Assembly (NCBI RefSeq): GCF_028679125.1
Contig: NZ_JAJRCG010000020.1
Coordinates: 1 to 50,555 of the forward strand
DNA length: 50,555 nucleotides
Reading direction: 5' to 3'
From: Methanoregula sp.
GTDB lineage: Archaea > Halobacteriota > Methanomicrobia > Methanomicrobiales > Methanospirillaceae
Below, one piece after another: positions 35,797 through 43,541 of the stretch (position 1 is its first letter; each line of letters starts with the position of its first letter). The notes beneath the pieces were generated by a model that worked only from the letters and a program-made list of their open reading frames with translations, did not search any database and had not been told where the DNA came from. The translations under genes and the position numbers were made by a program.

Positions 35797-36357
35797 TTAC
35801 TTCTTTTTGAATTCTTTCCCAATCGAGAATGCTTTTGCTGCCTGCTTACCCACATGCCAGTACGCGGATTGTGCGTACACGATCGGATCGATCTTCGCGG
35901 TATCGGGTTTCCCGTCCACAACACACGACTTGTCTGCATGGATCTCCGCAATCTCACCGATGAACAGCAGGTGGCTTCCGCAGTCAACCGATTTGAAAAA
36001 TTTACATTCAATATTTACCGGGCATTCCTCCGCCATGGGGGCGGTTTTCAGTTTCCCGTAAAATGATTTGAAAATCTTCGACTTGTCTTCGTGCGTCCCT
36101 GATACGAGCCCGCAGTAATCAGTCTCGACAACGTGCTTTGCTGACGGCACGTTCAGGCTGAAGGTCTTGTTCTCGTCAATCCCTTTCACCGTGAACCGGG
36201 TCTTGTTGAGCGCAACGCAGACCATCGGCGGCGCCATGCAGGCAACCGTTGCCCACGCGGCAGTCATGTAGTTTGCTTTCCCATTCACGTTAGCACCCAC
36301 GAGCAGGGTGGGCATGACACTCATGTACGGCATCGGGCCGAGCGTGACTTTGTCCAT
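35797..36357 (-). CDS. Flavin reductase-like FMN-binding protein
   Basis: 186 residues of the flavoredoxin / flavin-reductase fold. Visible: the N-terminal MPTLLVGANVNGKANYMTAAW (flavin-contact region), VCVALNKTRFTVKGIDENKTFSLNVP (core strand and the conserved FSLNVPS), and the cluster VETDYCGLVSGTHEDKSK. It would bind FMN and act as an electron carrier or small reductase; partners are not evident. Full length for the family. It sits just beside the end of repeat copy B; a purine-rich GGAGG lies before the ATG at 36357. Confidence 0.88.
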   Translation of the reverse strand: MDKVTLGPMPYMSVMPTLLVGANVNGKANYMTAAWATVACMAPPMVCVALNKTRFTVKGIDENKTFSLNVPSAKHVVETDYCGLVSGTHEDKSKIFKSFYGKLKTAPMAEECPVNIECKFFKSVDCGSHLLFIGEIAEIHADKSCVVDGKPDTAKIDPIVYAQSAYWHVGKQAAKAFSIGKEFKKK

Positions 36358-36418
36358 GATCGTTCTCCATGAGGAGGTTCGCGGGGGTGGAGTATAAGAG
36401 TTTCTTAACCGGTCAGAA

Positions 36419-37017
36419 CGGACTCAGTACTTCTCTCATAATTCCTCCGTGAATCCTGGTAGTGTACACAACCTGCCAAAAACCTGAGTGAAGAGTTACA
36501 CCATTCTCAGCATCGCAATCGATCTCCGGCAAAAAAAATTTCAACCACCCCCTCACCCCCTGCTCAATTTTTTTCTGGCAGGGTCCGGTTGATCGGCAAA
36601 TTACCTCACGTCGGCAAATCAAAAATTTTGTAGCATGTACATACATATTGCCGGATAATTATCCGATAATCGCCTCATCAACTGACACCTCATGATCGCG
36701 ATTGAAATTTTTTCAGCAGAGTCTGGCTGAAAAAAGCTCTGGAGGATATCTCAATCCAGACAAATAGTATGAATCCAGTACGTCTCTGAAATTTTCTTTG
36801 TGAATAGTGGAAAGTCAGCGACTCGTATCATGTCACATCACATCCCGGATATTCTTGGGCAGTGACGTTCAGCAGGTACTGAATCGCAACGTGTCTGGAT
36901 GATCTCTTAGTATTCGGCTGGCTTTTTTGCCATATCGTAACCATATCCGGCGCCCGCTGCCTGTTGAGATCGTACGCTTTTCTTGAGGTAGGGCTCAAAT
37001 TTAGTGAAGTACTGGGA
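36419..37017 (-). repeat. Long repeat copy B (inverted relative to copy A at 2455-3209)
   Basis: Reverse complement of copy A over nearly its whole length; copy B lacks about 150-200 bases of copy A. It keeps both stem-loops: TTTTTTCAGC (36708-36717) with GCTGAAAAAA (36726-36735), and the longer one at 36542-36591. It adds a perfect palindrome CGGATAATTATCCG at 36652-36665. It contains most of a 46-residue reading frame that is intact here and truncated in copy A. It fills most of the 36358-37206 gap. About 33 kb separates the copies. Confidence 0.8.
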
Positions 37018-37047
37018 CTTGGAAAAAAACCATGGCTTTTCTTCCAA
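36907..37047 (-). CDS. 46-residue small protein at the edge of repeat copy B
   Basis: A TTG start at 37047 has GGAGGTGG five to ten bases upstream (37051-37058). The frame gives 46 residues (MEEKPWFFSKSQYF..., ending GYGYDMAKKPAEY) and a stop at 36907. The Gly-Tyr-rich end and basic middle do not match a family I know. In copy A the same frame survives from SQYFTK onward with several changes, but its start is lost, so copy B seems the more complete. A TATA-like TATAAAAG (37059-37066) is too near the start to be its promoter in the usual way. Confidence 0.4.
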   Translation of the reverse strand: MEEKPWFFSKSQYFTKFEPYLKKSVRSQQAAGAGYGYDMAKKPAEY

Positions 37048-37206
37048 AATCCACCTCCTTTTATACTACCCGGTGTAATCCTGTTGCAAGCCCCTGACAA
37101 CTACGGGGACAAAACAGAATGGTAATCGCAGCACCCGGAACGCCCATGGGCTCCCGTGAAACAATGCCCGGAAGGGGAGCGGGTTACTGCACAAACCATT
37201 TAAAGA

Positions 37207-37217
37207 ATATATAAAAG
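37207..37217 (+). promoter_or_regulatory. TATA box of the moxR operon
   Basis: ATATATAAAAG lies about 25 bases upstream of the first stem of the structured leader, placing the transcript start near 37236. Confidence 0.5.
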
Positions 37218-37235
37218 ACACACATGCTGCGGGAA

Positions 37236-37364
37236 CTCCGCGAGGTGCAGGGAATGCCCCCGGCACCCTGGCATAAATATCGCGGAGGGGCTGGGCAATA
37301 CTGCCCGGATATACGTAGCCCCGGTCCCGTACATGCGGCACTCAGGGCCCGGTGAGCCGGGCCC
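37236..37364 (+). ncRNA. Structured leader RNA of the moxR operon (candidate cis-regulator)
   Basis: The 129 bases before moxR hold nested complementary pairs. Stem 1 is CTCCGCGA (37236-37243) with TCGCGGAG (37280-37287), enclosing GGTGC (37244-37248) with GCACC (37263-37267). Stem 2 is GGGCT (37288-37292) with AGCCC (37317-37321), enclosing GGGCA (37293-37297), loop ATAC, TGCCC (37302-37306). Stem 3 is GGGCCCGG (37345-37352), loop TGAG, CCGGGCCC (37357-37364), 28 bases before the start codon. The transcript is predicted to begin at stem 1. No known riboswitch class is recognised. Confidence 0.4.
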
Positions 37365-37392
37365 AAAGGAAACCTGACAGGTACGTGATAGT

Positions 37393-38379
37393 ATGAATGC
37401 AGAGATTGTCCAGTTAACGAGTGAAGCAAAGACTCATGCAGGAACGCTGGATGCGATAAGAAACGAGATGAAGACCGTCATCGTAGGGCAGAACGACGTG
37501 ATCGATCGCCTGCTGATGGCGGTATGTGCCGACGGCCATGTCCTCCTTGAGGGCGTGCCGGGCATTGCAAAGACCCTCACGATCCGCACGCTCTCGCAGT
37601 GTGTTGACTGCAGTTTCACCAGGCTCCAGTTCACCCCCGATCTCCTCCCGGCAGATATCATGGGGACGAAGATCTACAATCAGAAAGATGCGAGTTTCTC
37701 TACCGTGAAAGGCCCGATCTTTTCCCACTTCATCCTTGCCGATGAGATCAACCGGGCACCCCCGAAAGTCCAGTCCGCACTCCTTGAAGCAATGCAGGAG
37801 AAGCAGGTTACTATCCAGGGAGAGACGCACGTGCTTGCCCGCCCGTTCTTTGTGCTCGCCACCCAGAACCCGATCGAGTCCGAGGGGACCTATCCCCTGC
37901 CCGAGGCACAGGTGGACAGGTTCATGTTCAAGGTCATGATGACCTACCCGGATAAGGCAGATGAAGTGCTCATTCTCGACCGGTTCACCGAAGGGATCAC
38001 GCTGACCCCGAAAAAGGTGATCTCATCAGAACAGATCCTCGCTATCCAGGCATTCACCCGGAAGGTATACGCCGATACCGCCATCAAGCAGTACGTCAGC
38101 GAGCTGGTCGATGCTACCCGGAAGCCCGCAGAATACGGGCTTGAGGAGGCGCGGTACATTGCGCTCGGCGCATCGCCGCGTGCATCCATCTTCCTGATTC
38201 TCGGCGGCAAGGCTCATGCCCTGCTGGCAGGCCGCGGCTACGTCATCCCGGAGGACATCAAGGCCGTTGCACATGATGTCCTGCGGCACCGGATCATCCT
38301 CAACTACGAAGGCGAAGCCGATGGCATCACCACCGACGCTATCATTGACCGCATCCTTGCAAGGGTGAAGGTCCCATGA
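37393..38379 (+). CDS. MoxR-family AAA+ ATPase
   Basis: 328 residues. Walker A EGVPGIAKTL (about residue 54), Walker B ILADEINRAPPK (about 115) with the MoxR pattern, and sensor-1-like LATQNPIESEG (about 155), followed by a C-terminal lid domain. MoxR proteins act as chaperones that help assemble or activate von Willebrand-domain proteins; the next genes encode a DUF58 and a VWA protein. Family-typical length. The weak ribosome-binding site, together with the structured leader, suggests regulated translation. Cytoplasmic. Confidence 0.94.
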   Translation: MNAEIVQLTSEAKTHAGTLDAIRNEMKTVIVGQNDVIDRLLMAVCADGHVLLEGVPGIAKTLTIRTLSQCVDCSFTRLQFTPDLLPADIMGTKIYNQKDASFSTVKGPIFSHFILADEINRAPPKVQSALLEAMQEKQVTIQGETHVLARPFFVLATQNPIESEGTYPLPEAQVDRFMFKVMMTYPDKADEVLILDRFTEGITLTPKKVISSEQILAIQAFTRKVYADTAIKQYVSELVDATRKPAEYGLEEARYIALGASPRASIFLILGGKAHALLAGRGYVIPEDIKAVAHDVLRHRIILNYEGEADGITTDAIIDRILARVKVP

Positions 38380-38455
38380 CTGCGATGACCCCGCGGGGAA
38401 GAGGGGCCTGCAGCTCCGCTCCCGTCAACCGTGTCAGCAGGAGGGGGAATGGCAC

Positions 38456-39352
38456 ATGGAAGACAGGAACGAACTGATCCGGCAGATCAGGAAGATCGAC
38501 CTGAAGACCGGTATCCTCGTGGAGGGGCTCCAGTCCGGGCTCCACCACTCGGTATTCCGGGGACAGGGGATCGAGTTTGCCGAGATCCGCGAGTATGTGC
38601 CCGGCGACGATATCCGGTCCATTGACTGGAAGGTGACTGCCCGGTACAATCACCCGTTCATCAAGGAGTATACCGAGGAACGCGACCAGACATTCTACTT
38701 CATGGTGGACATCTCCGGCTCGGGGTCGTTCGGATCGGAGACCACCAAGCAGAAGAAGATCCTCGAACTCGTGGCAAGTCTCGGCTTTGCCGCGCTCAGG
38801 AACAACGATCGCGTGGGCCTCTGCCTCTTCTCGGACCGGGTGGAGAAGTTCATCCCCGCCCGCCGGGGCAGGAAGCATTTTGTCGGCATCCTCAGTACCA
38901 TGCTCGATCACCAGCCGGTCTCGGATAAGACCGATCTTGGGGCTGCTGCAAAATTCCTTTCCCGGGTGCTCTCCCGCAGGAGTTCGGTGCTTATCCTCTC
39001 GGATTTCATCTCCCCGTCGTTCATGCTCCCGCTCCGGATCCTCTCCCGGCGCCACGAAGTGATCGCGCTCCGGGTCATCGACGAGCGGGAACGCGAGCTC
39101 CCGGATGTCGGGTACATCGAACTCGAAGACCCGGAGACCGGTGAGCAGGTATTAGTCGACACGGCCGATGAAGAGTTCCGGGAACGGTACCGTGTGCTCG
39201 TGGAGGAAGCAGAGACAACACTGCACCACGAGCTTGCAAAGCACCGCATCCATGAACTGACGCTCACGACAAACGAACCGTACGAGATCCCGGTGAAGTC
39301 GTTCTTTACCGGGATCGCGGGCAGGAGGAGGTACCATGCCGGGATTCTATGA
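38456..39352 (+). CDS. DUF58 protein
   Basis: 298 residues. Contains the DUF58 hallmark, FRGQGIEFAEIREYVPGDDIRSIDW near residues 37-61, and a von Willebrand-like fold with MVDISGSGSFG (about 83; D-x-S-x-S metal site). DUF58 proteins are regular partners of MoxR. It overlaps the next gene by 17 bases and follows moxR by 76, so it is in the same operon. It appears soluble. No catalytic activity is known for the family. Confidence 0.92.
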   Translation: MEDRNELIRQIRKIDLKTGILVEGLQSGLHHSVFRGQGIEFAEIREYVPGDDIRSIDWKVTARYNHPFIKEYTEERDQTFYFMVDISGSGSFGSETTKQKKILELVASLGFAALRNNDRVGLCLFSDRVEKFIPARRGRKHFVGILSTMLDHQPVSDKTDLGAAAKFLSRVLSRRSSVLILSDFISPSFMLPLRILSRRHEVIALRVIDERERELPDVGYIELEDPETGEQVLVDTADEEFRERYRVLVEEAETTLHHELAKHRIHELTLTTNEPYEIPVKSFFTGIAGRRRYHAGIL

Positions 39353-40286
39353 TCCGGTCTGGCTCATCGGGCTCCTTGCCATCCCGGTACTTGCCGCAGT
39401 GTACTTCCTGGTCACGCGGAAGAAGAAGACGGAGGCGATCCGGTTCTCCCGGCTCGCATTCGTCAAATCTGCGCTGGGCGACGTGAAGAAATCCCGGCGC
39501 ACGCATCTCCTCTTCGGGATAGCGCTTGTCGCAATCGCCCTCCTCGTCATTGGCCTTGCCGACCCGCACATCCCGCTCGAACAGACCAAGGAGGGGGTCA
39601 ACGTGGTCATGGTCATCGATGATTCCGGCAGCATGCAGGCAACTGACTACCAGCCGTCGCGTATCGAGGCGGCAAAGACCGCTGCCGACACGCTCATCAA
39701 GAGCCTTGACGCGAAGGACAATGCCGGTGTCGTGCTCTTTGAATCCGGCGCCACCACCGCCGCGTACCTGAGCCCTGACAAGGACCGGGTCCGCGAGAAG
39801 CTCGCGGCAGTCTCCCCCAAGTCCGGGCAGACCGCGATCGGCGACGGCCTTGCGCTTGCCATCGATATGGCCAAGTCCATCCCCAACCGGAAGAACGTCG
39901 TGATCCTGCTCTCGGACGGGGTGAACAATGCCGGCGTCATCACACCCGATGAGGCCATAGCGTTCGCCAAATCCTCCGGTATCCAGGTCTATACCGTGGG
40001 TTTAGGTTCATCCCAGCCGGTTGTGCTGGGCTATGACTGGATGGGTAATCCCCAGTATGCCCAGCTGGACGAGTCAACCCTCCAGTCCATCGCATCGCAG
40101 ACCGGCGGGAAATATTTCAAGTCTGTTGACGGACAGACGCTCAATGAAATCTACGGCAGTCTCAACCAGCAGATCACCCGCGAGAAGGAGGAGACGAGCA
40201 TCAAGAACGTCTTCATCTTCGGGGCGCTCATCCTCCTCTGCCTTGAACTCTGGCTGCGCTATGGGAGGGGGAGGATCATCCAATGA
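39336..40286 (+). CDS. Membrane VWA-domain protein (BatA-like)
   Basis: 316 residues. Membrane helices at about 6-24 and 58-76, a von Willebrand A domain from about 90 to 285 with an intact MIDAS (VIDDSGSMQATD) and LSDGVNNAG, and a third membrane helix near 290-308 (NVFIFGALILLCLELWL). This is the BatA type layout. In bacteria such proteins form membrane complexes with MoxR and DUF58 partners. It overlaps the next gene by four bases. Confidence 0.92.
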   Translation: MPGFYDPVWLIGLLAIPVLAAVYFLVTRKKKTEAIRFSRLAFVKSALGDVKKSRRTHLLFGIALVAIALLVIGLADPHIPLEQTKEGVNVVMVIDDSGSMQATDYQPSRIEAAKTAADTLIKSLDAKDNAGVVLFESGATTAAYLSPDKDRVREKLAAVSPKSGQTAIGDGLALAIDMAKSIPNRKNVVILLSDGVNNAGVITPDEAIAFAKSSGIQVYTVGLGSSQPVVLGYDWMGNPQYAQLDESTLQSIASQTGGKYFKSVDGQTLNEIYGSLNQQITREKEETSIKNVFIFGALILLCLELWLRYGRGRIIQ

Positions 40287-41833
40287 AATATCTGAACCTC
40301 TCCCTTGTCCTGCTCCTCCTGCTGGCCGGGCTCATCATCGTCCCGGCCTGCGCCGCCGAGATCACCCTCACGGCAGAGAGCAGCGAGTATTATATCCCGC
40401 TCGGCGAAGCGGCCGATATCCCGGTCCTTGTCATGAGCGGTTACGACCATACTGTCGATGGCACCCTCCAGTTCTCGACCGTTGAGCAGCTCCAGAACAC
40501 CGGCACGGTGATGACCAGTACCAAGAACCGGGTATACACCCACACGATAGACCCGGGCGCATCGCAGATCACCATCAGCGCTGGCACCTCGTCGGTGGAA
40601 AAGAGCATGCAGGTGCAGGTCACCTACGATTACACGGATACGTCAGCAGTCCGGGTTACCCTGCCGGTGATCACGATCCACTTCGTGTCGCAGGTCCCGC
40701 AACCATCCACCAACCGGTCCCCGGTTACAAGCACGAGCGGGGCTGGAACGGGCAATGTCCCCTCATCGAGTTCGGTCCAGATCGTGCAGCAGTCCGTCTC
40801 TGTCCAGCAGCAGGCGGGCCGGGATGGGACCGTCCAGCAGGCGCTCTCGAACAGCCAGCAGTCACAGGACACCAGCGCCTTAAAGGAACAACTCCAGCGG
40901 GAGGCCGAGCAGGCCGAACTCGAGAAGACTGCGTTCGAGGAGGCCCTCAGCCGCGACGCACTGTTGGGCTCGGTCAACGAGAGCCTTGCTGCCGACGGAT
41001 TCGCCCGGCAGTCCCTCTCATCAGACCCCACGTCCGGCAATGCCGGCACGTTCTCGATGGAGTACCAGAATGCTGCCGGTGAGAGCGTGACTGTTGCCGG
41101 CGCCATGGAGAACGGGGCAGTTCCCTCTGTTGCCGAGACCTCGAAGGCGCCGGTCAATGTCACGGCACCGCTTGCATCCAACACAACGTACCAGAACATG
41201 GCTGAACAGCTCAAGGCACAGGGCTACACCCGCAACACCACCGCCGTGAACATCTCGGCAACCGGATCGATGGTCAACCTCTCGTTCCAGAACCCCGGGG
41301 GGAAGCAGGCATTCATCAACGCCACGACCGACGATACGAACGTGACGTCGATCAGTCTTGCAACCGAACCGGATGCGCCGTTCGATTACCTGCCGCTCAT
41401 TGCCGGGCTCATCGCTGCCGCCGTGATCATCGGCGCCGTATGGATCCTGTACCGGAGGTTCCGCTGCCCGGTTGTAATGGTGCGGGAACCGGCCGGACCC
41501 TCATTATGGGAGGAGCCGTTCGATCACAGGGCTGCTGCCCGCGAGCTGCTGGCCCGTGCCGAGACCGCGTACACGAAGCAGCAGCATGCCGAGGCATGTG
41601 GCCTTGCCGGCCAGGCGCTCCGGCTCTTCCTCTCGCGCGAGAACGGGGCACACCACGAGATGACCAACACCGAACTCATGGCATTCCTGCAATCCCGTGA
41701 AGGCGATTCACGGAAGACCGGGGAGATCCTCGGGCGCTGCTCCGATGTGGAATTTGCTAAGGGCACCCTTGGCGCGGATGAGTTCCCCGCAATGGTCGCG
41801 TACATCCGCAGCGTGATTGACACGAGATCGTAA
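40283..41833 (+). CDS. Large membrane protein of the moxR operon
   Basis: 516 residues. A signal peptide (about 1-24; LNLSLVLLLLLAGLIIVPACAA), a beta-rich extracellular part (about 25-135), a Gln/Ser-rich low-complexity and coiled-coil stretch (about 135-225), a Thr/Asn-rich region with many possible N-glycosylation sites, then a single membrane helix at about 366-391 (YLPLIAGLIAAAVIIGAVWIL). The cytoplasmic end (about 400-516) has a helical TPR-like domain (AARELLARAETAYTKQQHAEACGLAGQAL). The position and layout match the BatD-like fourth member of MoxR operons, but the extracellular part is distinctive. Confidence 0.85.
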   Translation: MKYLNLSLVLLLLLAGLIIVPACAAEITLTAESSEYYIPLGEAADIPVLVMSGYDHTVDGTLQFSTVEQLQNTGTVMTSTKNRVYTHTIDPGASQITISAGTSSVEKSMQVQVTYDYTDTSAVRVTLPVITIHFVSQVPQPSTNRSPVTSTSGAGTGNVPSSSSVQIVQQSVSVQQQAGRDGTVQQALSNSQQSQDTSALKEQLQREAEQAELEKTAFEEALSRDALLGSVNESLAADGFARQSLSSDPTSGNAGTFSMEYQNAAGESVTVAGAMENGAVPSVAETSKAPVNVTAPLASNTTYQNMAEQLKAQGYTRNTTAVNISATGSMVNLSFQNPGGKQAFINATTDDTNVTSISLATEPDAPFDYLPLIAGLIAAAVIIGAVWILYRRFRCPVVMVREPAGPSLWEEPFDHRAAARELLARAETAYTKQQHAEACGLAGQALRLFLSRENGAHHEMTNTELMAFLQSREGDSRKTGEILGRCSDVEFAKGTLGADEFPAMVAYIRSVIDTRS

Positions 41834-41848
41834 CCGGGCGGACTAATC

Positions 41849-41869
41849 TTTTTTTCCCGAAACGGGAAA
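41849..41869 (+). terminator. Terminator of the moxR operon
   Basis: A T-run (41849-41855) runs into the hairpin TTTCCCG, loop AAA, CGGGAAA (41853-41869), just after the last gene. Confidence 0.5.
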
Positions 41870-42051
41870 CCGGGGGCTGAACCCGAACCGTTGCCCCACG
41901 CTGACCGTGGTAAATGGCGGTAAACAGACATCCACCCGATCCCCGTGCACAGGAACCGGACGGGACGTACTTTTCGCTTTTATTCCAGGTTCAGGGCGCT
42001 CATGACCACACAATTGTTTTGTCTGTATGACGCCCATATGAGAAGACAAGC

Positions 42052-42327
42052 ATGACATACCTGGACTGGGGTTGCGACCCCCTGGCAAAAGAATGTGAAT
42101 CCTGCCTCGATGCCTTGTGTAATGCGTGTAATGAAGATTTTAAGAAAAAAACCGGGACCGATGAAACGATTGACGGTCTTGAGGAAGAAGGTCGGGACTC
42201 ACAGGAACCGGATTGTGACCATTGTGAACTGGAGAAGAAGCCGGACTGTTCACGGTGCGGGATTATTCTCCGGGTCTGTCAGACCTGCGGCGAGAATAAG
42301 ACCTGCGAATTCAGGATCAGCGGGTAA
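42052..42327 (+). CDS. Small cysteine-rich protein
   Basis: 91 residues with 12 Cys arranged in pairs and CxxC motifs (CESCLDALCNAC, CDHCELEKKPDCSRCG, CQTCGENKTC). The composition suggests several metal or iron-sulfur sites, or a disulfide-rich fold. There is no signal peptide or membrane helix. The ATG at 42052 lacks a strong ribosome-binding site. Not recognised; stands alone between two gaps. Confidence 0.7.
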   Translation: MTYLDWGCDPLAKECESCLDALCNACNEDFKKKTGTDETIDGLEEEGRDSQEPDCDHCELEKKPDCSRCGIILRVCQTCGENKTCEFRISG

Positions 42328-42471
42328 CCGGCAGGCTTCATTCCGGTTTTTTTTAGAATTCCGCGTTGTCGCAGACACCGGAGAACACGGGCTGCCGGAA
42401 AAATGCTGTATAACGAGGGAAAGTGTTTTTTAATAAAGATCCTCACTGATGACCGTGCCGGCGCGATCCTG

Positions 42472-43305
42472 TTACCCTGAATCCCGGAGTTCCTTCCAGA
42501 GGTCCAGCTCAAGAAAACTTCCCGGGACATTCTTCTCCATCTCCCGGTACACTGCGAACGGGACGGAGAACGTCAGGATATTTTTTCCCAGCGTGGGGCG
42601 GACAGCCCGCCGGGCCGAGAGATCCGTGAGACCGATAACCGCACGCGGTGAACGGGATTCCCCCTCGGCATACGTGCACACACCCATTGCCTGGCACCCG
42701 GAAGCACCGGCAGTAACAACAATCCCGTCCCGGATATTCCCGGTCCCGTAATTCGCGAGGATAGAAAGGGCTGCGATCTGATCGGCGTTGGCGACAAACA
42801 CCACGCTCTTCACCTCCTCGCCATCCCCGACATCATGGACGGGTTTCATCACGATATACCGGTCTTTCGCATCGTAGATCGGCAGGTTCAACAGGAAGTT
42901 CCGGACAGTCCCCGGGTTCTTCAGGAAGCGTTCCCCTTCGGTCAGCATCGTCCTGTGGCGCTCATCCGGGGCCTGCGCGATGATAGCATCGTATGCCTTC
43001 CGGTTCGCGGCTCCCCCGATACCGTTTGAGAGGAACGAACAGAACCCCTCCTCGCTCCGAGCTGCGTGACGCTCCAGCGGCCGCCCGAATCCAAGGCCCA
43101 TCGCCCCGCCGGCGCATGTGGTCGTGTCCCGGGAAAAGACCGCGGTTTTTCCCTCCTTTGCAACCTTTGCAAAGAGCCACATGACACATCCCCAGACACC
43201 GGGTTTAAATGCAAGGGCATTTTCAGGTTTTGTATCAGTCCATACGATGGCAACCGGATTCATCATGATCCCGGCAGCCCGTGCGATTTCACTCCTGGGC
43301 AGCAT
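42472..43305 (-). CDS. DUF169 family protein
   Basis: 277 residues. DUF169 proteins are common in methanogens and of unknown function. Recognisable stretches are PVAIVWTDTKPENALAFKPGVWGC, the Gly/Cys segment TTTCAGGAMGLGFG (about 62-75), the NGIGG segment, and TAGASGCQAMGVCTYA (about 200-215). The repeated Cys-Gly motifs hint at a cofactor or metal-binding site. Soluble. It is divergent from the histidine kinase gene. GGAG lies upstream of the ATG at 43305. Confidence 0.85.
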   Translation of the reverse strand: MLPRSEIARAAGIMMNPVAIVWTDTKPENALAFKPGVWGCVMWLFAKVAKEGKTAVFSRDTTTCAGGAMGLGFGRPLERHAARSEEGFCSFLSNGIGGAANRKAYDAIIAQAPDERHRTMLTEGERFLKNPGTVRNFLLNLPIYDAKDRYIVMKPVHDVGDGEEVKSVVFVANADQIAALSILANYGTGNIRDGIVVTAGASGCQAMGVCTYAEGESRSPRAVIGLTDLSARRAVRPTLGKNILTFSVPFAVYREMEKNVPGSFLELDLWKELRDSG

Positions 43306-43520
43306 ATCGAGTCTCCGCTGGTTTTTATAGACAAAGGAAATGCCCCGGTAAATTTTCTTCAGAAAATTGCACAGGTATTCCGCTTACGATCCGGAATAGT
43401 TGACCATAGATATAAAACAGAGGGAATCGGCCCTGCATGCGTATCAGGATCCCAGAAACGGGACGATGCCTCCCGATATAGTAACCCTGGAGCGTTCAAT
43501 CTGCTCAATAAACTTATTAC

Positions 43521-43533
43521 ATAGGTTACCTAT
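43521..43533. promoter_or_regulatory. Palindrome before the 5TMR histidine kinase gene
   Basis: ATAGGTTACCTAT is a perfect palindrome with one central base and ends nine bases before the ATG. Its half-site ATAGGT also occurs in the fdhC leader repeat. A TATA-like AGATATAAAACAG lies near 43408-43420. Confidence 0.3.
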
Positions 43534-43541
43534 TCGATAGT

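Noticed and set aside
37066..37429. Several open frames on the minus strand across the moxR leader
   Set aside because: Cys/Pro/Ser-rich random composition, produced by the GC-rich structured leader.
41427..41700. Arg/Pro-rich frames on both strands
   Set aside because: Shadows of the large membrane protein of the moxR operon.
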